A stretch of DNA of 64,000 nt, taken from assembly GCA_963787195.1 (NCBI GenBank), contig CAWBCI010000060.1:124001-188000 (forward strand), in the 5' to 3' direction. Position 1 is the first letter of the stretch. Every line of letters starts with the position of its first letter. The notes under the pieces were generated by a model. The model ran no database searches. It saw only the letters and a list, made by a program, of their open reading frames with translations, and was not told the origin of the DNA. Shown here piece after piece: positions 35,781 through 46,414 of this stretch. The position numbers and the translations under genes are program-made. Source of the DNA: CAWBCI01 sp963787195 (GTDB lineage: Bacteria; Bacteroidota; Bacteroidia; Bacteroidales; JAGOPY01).

Positions 35781-37691
35781 AACGATCTTATCTGTTGGGA
35801 TATCAAAGAAAGATGCGGCATCCATGGAGTTTATTGCCAGGAAAATAAAAAGTGCGGAACGCCAGCGACTCATCCTGTGAGCATCGCCTATTACAAGCTT
35901 TTGCCTCCCGAAGAAGAAACTGCAATTCTCAATTTTGAAATTCAGTCCCTTTTCATCCATCAAATGAATAATTTTATTTATAGTAGGTGCCTCCATAAAT
36001 CCAAAGCGGGCAGTGACCTTATGAAAACCGCCACTCACCTTTTCAATTTCAATTTTATCAGATGTTGCGTACCCTGGGTATGTTTTCAGTTTGAAAATGC
36101 AGAACTACCACATCACTGTGGAGTATCTTATTGTGTTTCAGGTTGCTTATCAAAGCATGCGGTACCTTTTCCGGATTTCCCGGTGAGAAATATGGCCTGT
36201 CCCCGAATTTTTTTGGGAGGGTCTTCTTTCATCTGCTTTTCAAACTCGGGATAAGAAGGCGTCATTTTATTAATAAGTATGGATAATATCCTTCTTCCTT
36301 TACCCCAGGTAAGCATTATCATAAAGAATACCAATCCGATAGCCAGTGGGAACCAGGCTCCATGCAGAATCTTTCCAAGGTTGGCCGAAAAATATGTGAA
36401 ATCAACCAACAAGAAAAGCAATGCGAGCGAGCCTGCTTTAAGAAAGCTCCAGCCCCATCTTTCTTTGCTTATTACATAAAATAAAATACTGGTAATTAAC
36501 ATAGTGGATGTCACGGCCACCCCATATGCCGCTGCCAGTTTTCCAGAAGATTGAAAACCGGCAACCAGTCCTATGGTGCTAATCATAAGCAGCCAGTTTA
36601 CCGGGGCAACATAAATCTGGCCAATTCTGGAGGCAGAAGTCTGGATAACTTTCATCCGTGGCAGGTAGCCCATTTGTATAGCCTGTCGGGTCAAAGAAAA
36701 TGATCCCGAAATCACAGCCTGGGAAGCAATAATAGTTGCCATAGTTGCCAGTAATACCATAGGTATCATCGCCCAGGACGGCACCATGGAAAAAAAGGGA
36801 TTATGCGCAGTGTGAGGGCTATCAAGGAGCAGGGCGCCCTGGCCGAAATAATTCAATAATAAGGCTGGCAACACAAGGACAGTCCAGGTAAGCCGGATAG
36901 GTTTCCGTCCGAAATGGCCCATATCGGCATATAGAGTTTCTGATCCGGTTGCAACCAGGAAAACAGCCCCTAATACGAGAAAACCGTGAATTCTATTGAT
37001 CATGAAAAATTTAAGGGCATACAAGGGATTTATGGCTTTAAATATTAAAGGGATACTGAATGACCTGAATTAATCCAAGGACCGCCAGTGAAACCAGCCA
37101 AAGCAAAATCACAGGCCCGAACAGGCTGCCGATCCTGGCCGTGCCTTTGCGCTGAATGATGAACAATCCGGCCAGGATAATAATTGTTAAAGGGACAACC
37201 CAGGGCCGGAAAAACGGGGTAATAATATTCAAGCCTTCTACAGCGCTCATCACCGATATTGCCGGTGTAATCATCCCGTCACCATAAAGAAGTGCAGCTC
37301 CGAAGAGTCCCATTCCCAAAAGGAACCAGCGGGCATGGCCTGCATGGGTTTTTCTGGACTTGATCAGGGCAGTAAGGGCAATAATCCCTCCTTCCCCGTC
37401 ATTATCGGCCCTCATAATAAATATCAAATACTTAAAGGAAACGATGAGCAACAGGGTCCAGAAGATCAGTGAAAGAACGCCCAGGACATTTTCCTGCGTA
37501 ACTCCCACACCATAATCCCCATAAAAACATTCCCTTATAGCATAAAGCGGGCTGGTACCTATGTCTCCAAAGACTACCCCAAGGGCTGCCATAGAAAGGC
37601 CCAACAGGCTATTGGCATTTGACTTTTTCTGAGTTTCATGGGAGGCTTCTTCCGAAGGCTTTGATAAAATTGGTTGAGCTTCATCATTCAT
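35745..37691 (-). pseudogene. kup: Kup potassium uptake permease, three frameshifts
   Basis: Kup proteins bring in potassium with protons. The parts cover a whole Kup of about 650 residues: 37691-37038 (LGVVFGDIGTSPLYAIRE), 37024-36128 (INRIHGFLVLGAVFLVATGS, helices and the start of the cytosolic domain), a piece at about 36165-36060 in a third frame (VPHALISNLKHNKILHSD), and 36058-35745 (HKVTARFGFMEAPTI). Frame changes lie near 37040 (one extra base in a T/A run), 36165 and 36060. The final residues, after DKIVK, fall in repeat copy C and differ from the usual Kup ending. Either the gene is decaying or the assembly carries indel errors. Confidence 0.9.
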
Positions 37692-37755
37692 AAAACCATA
37701 ATAAAGTTGTTTGCAACACAGCATTCATCAGGGGCAAAAAAGTCTACCTTAATAT

Positions 37756-38536
37756 CTATTCTGTCAGGTATAATTTTTTAACTGTATCGTTTCCATAAAT
37801 TCTTTCCAGGCGACGGATCGTGAAATGACCGCGGGCCATTGCCTGGAAGTGATCGATAAACATAAGGTTTATGAGCCCTCCGCCAATTGCACCAACTGCG
37901 GGGAGCGCTTGTGCGGCAGCCTTTTCCGAAACGTTAAGGCCAAAACGGCTGGAAATTTGGGTAATCAGCCGTATTATTGCCGGGGCGCCTTCTCTTGTCA
38001 AACCTTTTTCTGCAAGGTATTCGGCTGCCTCCGAAACGAGCCTTAGCCAGGCTGGCCCTGACCGTAAAATATCCTGATTCAGTAGCATCATCCCTGCTGT
38101 TCCGACCTCCCAAAGCAAGTACTTCGAGACAGGCAAGACGGGGTTCCGCCATATTCAGGTCCTCCCCTTCACTTCGTGCGATATCAGCAATAGAGCGAAG
38201 TATAATAGTCGTTGAGACAGGCAGTTCAAGCGCCAGGGCTGTCAGACCAAATGCCCCGCCACCGGCCCCGCTGGCAATGACTGCTATCTTATGCCAGATC
38301 TCAAATGATTTTCCTCCGGAATTTTTATCCATAGTAAGAAGCGCTGTTTTAAGCGCTGTGAGAAGAGCTTTGCTAGTGGCCTCATTAACAGCGGATGACC
38401 ATTTTTTGGGGAGTAATGCCAGGCCTCTTTCTAAAGGAGTACCTATCATATTCCCGATACGGGCAGCCAGGCCGGGATTTTCCAGAATGTCCCTGGCCAA
38501 CCTCAATTTATTTAAATCATCCTTTTCTATCCTCAT
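37756..38536 (-). pseudogene. EcsC-family protein, single frameshift
   Basis: EcsC-family proteins are of uncertain function and often membrane-associated. The N-terminal part (38536 to about 38040) includes IASGAGGGAFGLTALALELP and RSIADIARSEGEDL, and the C-terminal part (about 38040 to 37756) includes VSEAAEYLAEKGL and GAIGGGLINLMFIDHFQAMA. Both match one EcsC protein of about 260 residues. The frame breaks at about 38038, where one extra C separates AKA from VSEAAEYLAEKG. Everything else is intact, so this is either a recent inactivation or a sequencing error. Confidence 0.85.
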
Positions 38537-38611
38537 AAATTATAATCCTGATTTCCCGGACAGCCTACATTAAAGTATTCCATCCGGCTCAAAAAGTAAT
38601 CATTTTCAATA

Positions 38612-38803
38612 TTAACAAATAAGCCCTTCTTTTGGCTCATCAATAAAGAACAAATTTCTAAAATTGATGCAGGCTATCAGCAATATGAAGATAGAAACGA
38701 CCAGGAAGATATTCATGTATTCCTTCTGACCATTTGCTTCAAACTCTCCCCTTAGGTCATAATTCAGATGGATAGAAGCCAGGTGTTGAAGATAATAGGT
38801 CAT
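38612..38803 (-). pseudogene. Fragment of a MacB/FtsX-type permease
   Basis: A 63-codon piece reads LQHLASIHLNYDLRGEFEA then IFLVVSIFILLIACINFRNL. This matches the junction of periplasmic domain and first FtsX block in MacB-type permeases (the intact gene at 29971 has LQPLARVHLYSDF and ILMACINFINLSTAR). It diverges after FRNL, and no flanking parts were found on either side. It is a relic of a former gene. Confidence 0.75.
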
Positions 38804-39223
38804 CTATTATTGACACAGCATTTTGGTTATATATTACTCTGAAACCATAAGACTTCATTCAGCGTAGAATGCTACATGAAAGGCCTTTAATAATTTATAA
38901 ACCTTCTAAATTATGATTAAGGAAAATGATTTTCCTGTCAAGTCTGAGAATCATGAAGTCATTAGCCATTGTTCATTTGGGCATGAATGGATCACATTTT
39001 CATATAATAAATATATTTTTCAAATTATCAATTATTACTTTCTTAAACCACATCGAGATGTATTACCTATCCAATTTTTCGAAATTAATGGTGTATTAAA
39101 AATGTATTTTTTCAAATTAAAATTCATTTTTAATGCATACTAATGAATCTCATGGATAAAAAAATCCTGATTTAAGCCGTCCATCCGAAACTAGGACCAC
39201 TAATCGCTTAAAAACAGGGTATT
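38804..39223. other. AT-rich intergenic gap
   Basis: About 420 bases between the permease relic and the C25 peptidase. A 76-codon plus-strand frame at 38913-39143 is very AT-rich and shows no protein-like pattern. No RNA, promoter or repeat copy was recognised. Confidence 0.45.
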
Positions 39224-42200
39224 ATGGTGTTGAACAAAAAAAGTTTTAGGCTTTATGTTTATATTTTAGGCATTTGCCTCACGTTCTTTCTGATTATACA
39301 AACCGCTCAATCTCAGGATTATTCTTTTTCGAATCCCTGGGGTGCTAAGGGGCTGAAAATTATCTCAGAAGACTCCAGAAATATAACACTGACATATTCA
39401 ATCAGTGATTTTTCGATGGAAAATCTGGATGTAAATGGTGAGTCCCTTAAAAAGATAGAATTACCCGGACATTTTCTTTTTGGGAACCCCGGTGCACCAG
39501 ACCTGCCCGGAGATGGAAGGTATATCGCCATTCCTGACGGAGCTGTTCCTGTTGTAACTGTCACAAATCAGAGAATAGTCAACTACAGTAATGTAAATAT
39601 TTCTCCTGCTCCGGCGCTTCCGATAGATTCTTATGGTAAGAAACTGTCTTATAGCAAAGATCCTGATATTTATAACAGGAATGAATACTACCCGGCCAAT
39701 CCGGTGGTGCAATCACAAATCATAAAGTTGAGAGGGGTAAATGTATTGGTTCTTGGAATCACTCCCTTTCAATATAATCCGGTCACCAAAGATCTTAGGG
39801 TTTACCGTGATCTGAAAATCAATATTGAAATGAAAGGCGGAAACGGACAATATGGAGAAGAACGTTTACGCAGCAGATATTGGGATGGTATCATGGCGGA
39901 TGTGATCATGAATTATAATGCACTTCCAAAAATAAATTATGAAGGACAACATCATGAGCAGAATGGTAGTCGTGATATTACAGGATGTGAATATCTTATA
40001 ATATCTCCGAATGATGCGGTTTTCCAGCAATGGGCAGATACCATAAAGCAGTTTCGGACTGAACAAGGTATACAAACCGAAGTTGTAACGCTTGCCGAAA
40101 TCGGAGGAGATGATGCGGCTTTAATTGAAGCTTATATTGATAATGCATACAACACATGGGACCCGGTTCCTTCTGCTGTATTACTCCTTGGGGATCATGG
40201 CGCGGATGCCAACAACACGGTGGCAAGTTCAGTCCGTACGGATCATCCATACAATGGAGTAAGTTCCTATATTTCCGATAATACCTACGCAGATGTTAAC
40301 GGAGACATGCTCCCGGATATAGCTTTTGCCCGTATTGTTGCCCGGAATGCTTCCGAACTACAAGTTATGATTGATAAGTTCATTAACTATGAAAGAAATC
40401 CTCCTACCGATCCAAATTTCTACAGTCACCCTATAACAGCTCTTGGCTGGCAGACCGAACGTTGGTTCCAGATTTGCTCGGAAGTGGTAGGAGGATTTTT
40501 CGCTAATGCACTTGGTAAAAGCCCCGTAAGGATCAATGCGGTTTATGGAGGCAACCCCGATACTGACCCCTGGTCAACCGCATCCAATACATCAACAGTA
40601 GTCAACTATTTTGGCCCTTCAGGATTGGGTTACATTCCGGCTACACCGGCTGAACTCGGCAACTGGACGGGAGGTACCGCTGCAGGAATAAATACAGCTA
40701 TAAACCAGGGGGCTTTTCTTTTACAGCACCGTGACCATGGCTATACGCAAGGATGGGGAGAACCTTCTTACAACACCACCAGTGTTAACAGCCTTACCAA
40801 TACTAATAATGAACTGCCTTATGTAATGTCTGTGAATTGCCAGACAGGTAAATTTAACAACTCTACAGAATGCCTTGCTGAGAAATTCTACCGTTACACA
40901 TACAATGGTACAGCTTCCGGTGCACTCGGTGTAATGGCTCCTACTGAGATATCTTATTCATTTGTGAATGATGTATACACCTGGGGTGTTTACGATTACC
41001 TCTGGCCTGAATTTATGCCTGATTATGGTTCCAACCCTGTCTCAAGAGGCCTGATGCCCTGTTTTGGAAATGTAGCGGGAAAATATTTCCTGCAACAATC
41101 AAGCTGGACCAGTGGACAGGTTTATAAAAATATTACCTACAATCTATTCCATCACCATGGAGATGCTTTCCTTACTTTATACTCAGAAGTACCCCAAACT
41201 CAGAATGTCATACATGATCCCTATATCGCATCATCTTCCACGGAATTTGAGGTGACAGCCGATTCCGGGGCTTTTCTGGCATTGACCCTGGATGGTGCTA
41301 TCCTGGAGACCCATGAATCAAACGGGAACCCCATATAGTTTCGTGCTTCCTCCAAACCTGAATGGTGAAGACCAACTTGTACTGACTAGTACAAAACGCA
41401 ACTACTTACGCTATAGGTCAGTATTAAATATACTTGAAATTAATGGAGCCCATGTTCTTCTTCTCAATAATGAAGTGGACGATATTATTGGAAACAATAA
41501 TCAGGCCTTGGATTACGGGGAAGATTCCTATTTTAATTTTGTCCTGAAAAATTATGGGAATTCGGATGCTCAAAATGTTAATGCAAGCCTGGAGAGCAAT
41601 GACCCATATATTACTATCCTGGACTCAACAAACCTTTTCGGCACTATCATTGCAAACGATACAAGCAGGGTGAATCAAGGGTTCATGATAAGTGTCGCCA
41701 ATAATGTTCCGGACGGACACGATCTTTCCTTCAATCTGATCATTAATGATGACTCAGACTCATGGAATTGTCAGTTTGATCTCCCGGGCCATGCTCCTTT
41801 ATTAAATTATGAATCATTTGAAATCATCGATAATAACGGCGGTGACAATGATGGAATCCTGGATCCCGGAGAAACCGTCCTCATGGGCATAAATCTATCT
41901 AATACAGGCACTTCAGAAGCAGATAACCTTATCGCAAACTTGAGTTCCACAAATCCCAATATAACGATATATTCGGCCACAGCTAACTTTGGGAATCTCG
42001 CGGCCAGCGGCAGTTCCATCCAATATTTCTCAGTCTATGCAGATACTGCAATGAATCTCGGAGAAATAGCTGTTTTCAATATCTCGGTGCAGGCAAACAA
42101 AGGAATCAGCATGAGTGAGTCCTTCAGCACACGGGTAGGCCGGATACCAGTCCTGATCATAGACCGGGCTCCTGACCTGAGTTCCGGTCCTATGATCAGA

Positions 42201-42962
42201 GATGCCATGGAAGCCAATGGTGTTGAGTATGTATTTATGACCTATTTCCCAACTGATCTTGGACTCTATTCCAGTATCTTCGTATGCCTTGGAGTATATG
42301 GCAATAAACATCCACTCCTCAGTAACGAGGGGCAGCATTTGGCCGATTTCCTGAATAATGGAGGCAAACTCTATTTGGAAGGCGGTGATAACTGGGCTTA
42401 TGATGTACCAACTGTAGTAAATTCCATGTTCAACATTAACGGCATTTCAAATGGAGCCGCCGACCTGGGAACTGTGGTTGGCACATCCGGAACAATCACT
42501 CAGAGTTTGAGTTTTAACTATAGCGGTGACAACAGCTATATTGACCGTCTTTCAGCCACCAATCCAGGCTTTGTAATCCTTTCAAATCAAACACCGGGAT
42601 ATGTGACAGCTGTTGCTAATGAAACATCTGTTTATAAAACTATAGGTTCATCACACGAATTCGGAGGGCTATCATCAGACAGCCAAACGCTGACAAAATT
42701 AATGGCTGTGTATCTGAGATTCTTTGAAATTCCTGTCAATGTCACCTGGCTTGGAAACAATACCGACTGGAACGATCCGAATAACTGGAGCAACAGTATG
42801 GTACCCGATGTTCATACAAATGTTATAATCCCTGCAGTGAACAGGGGAAATTCTTTCCCTGAGGAGAATACCGGAGGTGAAATGGAATGCAAATCTCTTT
42901 CCATGGATCCTGGAGCAACATTAGTAGTACCAGCAGGTTCAACATTTTACGTCCATAATTAG
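39224..42962 (+). pseudogene. C25 (gingipain-family) cysteine peptidase, frameshifted
   Basis: C25 peptidases are secreted cysteine proteases, usually T9SS cargo; PorU is also a member. The first frame (39224-41338) has a signal peptide (FFLIIQTAQSQ), a propeptide-like part and the C25 domain from about residue 255, with RDHGYTQGWG (His near 504) and MSVNCQTG (Cys near 538), 34 residues apart as in gingipains. The second frame (to 42962) continues with CARDB-like beta domains, a GATase-like domain (VFMTYFPTDLGLYSS, FLNNGGKLYLEGGD) and a WNDPNNWSNSMVPD module. The break is one extra C in the CCCC at 41329-41332. The whole would be about 1,245 residues. No C-terminal sorting domain is present. 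Confidence 0.88.
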
Positions 42963-42989
42963 TTGGTTTTTCCATATAATTAAATTTGT

Positions 42990-43026
42990 GAACCGGTCAG
43001 TATTAATTTACTGACCGGTTTTTTTA
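42990..43026 (+). terminator. Intrinsic terminator after the C25 peptidase
   Basis: AACCGGTCAGTA and TACTGACCGGTT form a 12-bp perfect stem around a short AT loop, followed by seven T. It starts about 28 bases after the stop and separates the peptidase from the T6SS. Confidence 0.93.
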
Positions 43027-43336
43027 TCTGCCATTAAGCTTTCCTGCCAAATTTTATCCCCGAAAATCCTTACTTTGACATTTATTAAAGCTTTATTAAC
43101 ATAATTATCATTTTATTAACAATTTATTTATGCGAGCATAGCTAAAAAAATATTTATCTTTATCATGCTTTAGTCACTGCTGCCTTTCATAACTGATAAT
43201 TTGCACTTTACAAAAGGGGTTGAACTATTTTCATAATACAATTGTTTAATGAAGGTTGATGTATTATTAAGCAGGATGGCGATTCTCTTTTTGCCACTTA
43301 ATCTGTGATAATCAAAGTAACCTATTTATATATAAC
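43027..43336. other. Upstream region of the T6SS plus-strand operon
   Basis: About 310 AT-rich bases. TATCTTTA near 43156 and ATAATTTG near 43197 resemble -7 boxes with one defect each, but no perfect TAnnTTTG was found. No gene was seen. Confidence 0.45.
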
Positions 43337-45841
43337 ATGGAAAATATTCTGGATTTAACATTCACAGATGAGGTAAAACAGGCTGTGAGCATTGCTCAGT
43401 CGCTAGCCAAAGAATATTCTAACGACAAGTTTTCTCCTTCTCATTTATTAAAAGCATTATTGCATAAGGATATAGGTTTGACTAAATTTCTGGAGTCCCT
43501 CAAAAAGGATTTTTACTTTTTGGAAGAATGGGCAGAAGTTCGGATTGAATCCTATCCGAAAGCATCAAGGATCCCTGAAATGCCACCTGCTGACGAGCAG
43601 GTTCGGGCAGTAATGGCTGAGGCGGATAATTTCCGTCTGAAACTTTCTAAGGATGCCATCGATCCTATTTGTTTGCTGGCCTCTCTGGCCACTCCTGGTG
43701 TTGGTTTTAACTATGAACAGCTTAAAACCTTCGTAATCACCCCCCAGGAAATTCTGGATGCTGTGATTGAGAAAACCGATTTAGAGAATATCTTGGGCGT
43801 ATCGGAAGAAACTGAAACTGAAGGTACCAAGGGCGGCAAAGAAAAAAAGCAAAATGCCTTACTGAAATATTGTATCGACAAAACAAGCCTTGCCCGGCAG
43901 GGAAAACTGGACCCCGTTATAGGCAGAGACAGGGAAATCCGTATGGTTGCTGAGATCCTCGGAAGAAGGTCTAAACCCAATGTACTTATACTTGGGGATC
44001 CGGGAGTTGGAAAAACCGCCCTGGTCAATGGATTCACCCAAAATATAATAGATGATCGGGTTCCTGAAAATCTGAAAGATGCTAAAATATTTGAGCTGGA
44101 TTTCGGTGCTATTATTGCGGGTGCCTCTTACAAAGGGGAGGTAGAAGACAGACTTAAAAATATTATAAAGGAAATTGAAGGATTTGATAAAGCTATACTG
44201 TTCATTGATGAGATCCATGTTTTGCTAGATAAACAGGCCGGGGCATCCGGAGCTGCTAATCTCCTGAAACCCGAACTTGCCCGTGGCATACTCACAATCA
44301 TTGGTACCACATCCATTGATAATTATACCAAATTCATAGAAACGGATGAAGCTTTTGATCGCTTGTTCGAGGTAGTGAAAATTGAAGAACCTTCAGAAGA
44401 ATCCGCACTTCGAATGCTCAAGCAGATCATCCCGGTATACGAATCCCATCACAAGCTAAAAGTTGGAGAAGATGTATTGTCGGAAGCTATCCGGCTTTCC
44501 AAACGCTATATGAAAGAAAGGAGCCTTCCGGATGCGGCAATTGATCTGATTGACAGGACTATGGCCGTTGTAAAGCTGATGGGTGATACATCGGTCCAGG
44601 AAATCACCAATTTGCAGAATAGTTTAAAGATACTTTCGGATAATGAATCGGGTCTCGAAACTAAAGCTCTCATGAGGGACCTGAGATGGTTTTACACCGA
44701 ATTAAAAGACAGGATCAGCCCGGTTTTGTTTACCCTGCTAGAAGATGAAACCGACATTAACAGCTTCGAAAACCCGGAAGAATTTGTCAAATACCTGAAC
44801 TACACGCTGAACAGGCTGCACGAACTGGCCGGAACAAAAAGGGAAGAACTCGAAAAAGCGGATGTAGCAGCAGTTGTTTCACACAAAACAGGTATCCCGC
44901 TGGGTAAAATGATGACTTCGGAACGGGACAGGCTGATGCATACCGAAGAGCACCTTAAGAAAAGAGTTGTGGGGCAGGACCATGCCATTAAAAGTATTAG
45001 CGAAGCCATCCTTGAATCCCGCTCTGGACTCAGCAAGGCAGGACAACCCATCGGATCCTTTTTCTTTCTCGGCCCTACAGGTACGGGTAAGACTGAATTA
45101 GCCAAGACCCTGGCCGAATTCCTTTTTACAGATGAAACTTCCCTGATCCGCTTTGATATGTCGGAATTCAAGGAAGAACATTCAGCGGCTTTGCTCTATG
45201 GTGCACCTCCGGGATACGTTGGATATGAAGAAGGCGGACTGCTGGTTAACAAAATACGTCAGCAGCCATATGCCGTGGTACTTTTTGATGAGATTGAAAA
45301 AGCCCATAGCTCGGTATTTGATATATTCTTACAAATACTGGATGAAGGAAAATTACATGACCGCCTTGGCAAAGAAGGAGACTTTTCAAATGCAGTAATA
45401 CTCTTTACATCCAATATTGGAAGTGACTTCATTATTGAATCATTCGCCAAAAATGAAATCCCTAAATCGAATGACCTGATGGAGATCATGACCCGCTATT
45501 TCCGGCCTGAATTTCTGGGACGTCTCACTGAGATCGTTCCCTTCGCCCCCATCTCAGAGCAGAATGTTGTAAAGATCTTTGAAATCCATCTGAAAAATTT
45601 ATTAAAATCACTTGAACTGCAAGGAATACAATTAAATATTGAGCCTGGGGCTAAAGAACTCCTGGCCATGTCAGGCTTCACTCCTAAATATGGGGCACGC
45701 CCCCTGGTGGGAGTTATCCGGAACCGTCTTCGTCGCCCCTTATCCAAAATGATCATAGCAGGCGATATCGGACGAGGTGCTGTAGTGAACCTGAGAGCTG
45801 GTGAAGACAAAGAAATTATTTGGGAAACGGGTTCAAATTAA
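43337..45841 (+). CDS. tssH: T6SS ATPase ClpV/TssH
   Basis: ClpV is the AAA+ ATPase that disassembles the contracted TssB-TssC sheath for reuse. The N-terminal Clp_N domain covers about residues 1-150. The first AAA module has Walker A GDPGVGKTALV near 219 and Walker B AILFIDEIHVLL. The second has GPTGTGKTELAKTLAEF near 578 and Walker B VVLFDEIEKAHSS. The C-terminal ClpB_D2-small domain ends with GARPLVGVIRNRLRRPLSK. Length 834 is normal. ClpB/ClpC was considered, but position directly upstream of tssB and tssC decides for ClpV. There is a 72-bp gap to tssB. Confidence 0.93.
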   Translation: MENILDLTFTDEVKQAVSIAQSLAKEYSNDKFSPSHLLKALLHKDIGLTKFLESLKKDFYFLEEWAEVRIESYPKASRIPEMPPADEQVRAVMAEADNFRLKLSKDAIDPICLLASLATPGVGFNYEQLKTFVITPQEILDAVIEKTDLENILGVSEETETEGTKGGKEKKQNALLKYCIDKTSLARQGKLDPVIGRDREIRMVAEILGRRSKPNVLILGDPGVGKTALVNGFTQNIIDDRVPENLKDAKIFELDFGAIIAGASYKGEVEDRLKNIIKEIEGFDKAILFIDEIHVLLDKQAGASGAANLLKPELARGILTIIGTTSIDNYTKFIETDEAFDRLFEVVKIEEPSEESALRMLKQIIPVYESHHKLKVGEDVLSEAIRLSKRYMKERSLPDAAIDLIDRTMAVVKLMGDTSVQEITNLQNSLKILSDNESGLETKALMRDLRWFYTELKDRISPVLFTLLEDETDINSFENPEEFVKYLNYTLNRLHELAGTKREELEKADVAAVVSHKTGIPLGKMMTSERDRLMHTEEHLKKRVVGQDHAIKSISEAILESRSGLSKAGQPIGSFFFLGPTGTGKTELAKTLAEFLFTDETSLIRFDMSEFKEEHSAALLYGAPPGYVGYEEGGLLVNKIRQQPYAVVLFDEIEKAHSSVFDIFLQILDEGKLHDRLGKEGDFSNAVILFTSNIGSDFIIESFAKNEIPKSNDLMEIMTRYFRPEFLGRLTEIVPFAPISEQNVVKIFEIHLKNLLKSLELQGIQLNIEPGAKELLAMSGFTPKYGARPLVGVIRNRLRRPLSKMIIAGDIGRGAVVNLRAGEDKEIIWETGSN

Positions 45842-45842
45842 T

Positions 45843-45850
45843 TAACTTTG
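45843..45850 (+). promoter_or_regulatory. Bacteroidota -7 box upstream of tssB
   Basis: TAACTTTG matches TAnnTTTG, 64 bases before the tssB ATG at 45914, so the sheath genes could be transcribed apart from clpV. Confidence 0.4.
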
Positions 45851-45913
45851 ATTTTACTATTTTGAATTGAATTAAATTAAAACAAACAAATAAACAACCT
45901 AATTTTAAAAATT

Positions 45914-46360
45914 ATGCAAAGCTATGGAATTGGCGGACAAGAAGTAAAAGGTGATGCCAGTGAAGCGATCACCGAAATCCCGCAAAATAGAACCCTGTTT
46001 GTAGAAAAACTCACATCAGAAGCTCCCATTAAACCCCAGATTGTTGGCGGACTTAAAAACATTGACGAAGTATTTGAACATTTTAAACCCACCCTGGATG
46101 TTGAATACGAGGACAATGAAGGAGTTAGCCGGGAAGAAAAACTGAAATTTAACGGACTTGCTGATTTCGGCACCAAGGGAATTACTAACCAAAGTGCTTT
46201 TTTACAGGATCTGCAGGTACAAAAAGAGCAATACCAAAAAATAATCAAGCAGCTCAAATCCAACAAACTCCTGAAGAAAGCTCTTGATAGCAGTGATACC
46301 AAAGAGGCTCTGCTGAATTCGATGTATGCACTGATCAAAGAGCTGGACGAAGCAAAGTAA
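45914..46360 (+). CDS. tssB: T6SS sheath protein TssB
   Basis: TssB (VipA) forms the contractile sheath with TssC. The 148-residue protein shows FVEKLTSEAPIKPQIVGGLK, LKFNGLADFGTKGIT and a helical ending (QYQKIIKQLKSNKLLKKAL) as in Bacteroidota TssB. The N-terminal tail MQSYGIGGQEVKGDASEA is family-typical. It is followed by tssC after a 54-bp gap, the normal pair. It acts in the cytoplasm. Confidence 0.95.
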   Translation: MQSYGIGGQEVKGDASEAITEIPQNRTLFVEKLTSEAPIKPQIVGGLKNIDEVFEHFKPTLDVEYEDNEGVSREEKLKFNGLADFGTKGITNQSAFLQDLQVQKEQYQKIIKQLKSNKLLKKALDSSDTKEALLNSMYALIKELDEAK

Positions 46361-46414
46361 TGCAGATCCAAAGAGTAATTAATTCATGTCAATAATTTAA
46401 AAATAAAAAATATT

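Noticed and set aside
35745..37691. Programmed ribosomal frameshifting in kup
   Set aside because: Three breaks, one needing a different step size, no slippery heptamer with a following structure, and no known precedent in Kup.
38913..39143. 76-codon plus-strand frame as a gene
   Set aside because: Very AT-rich, no start context, no protein-like pattern.
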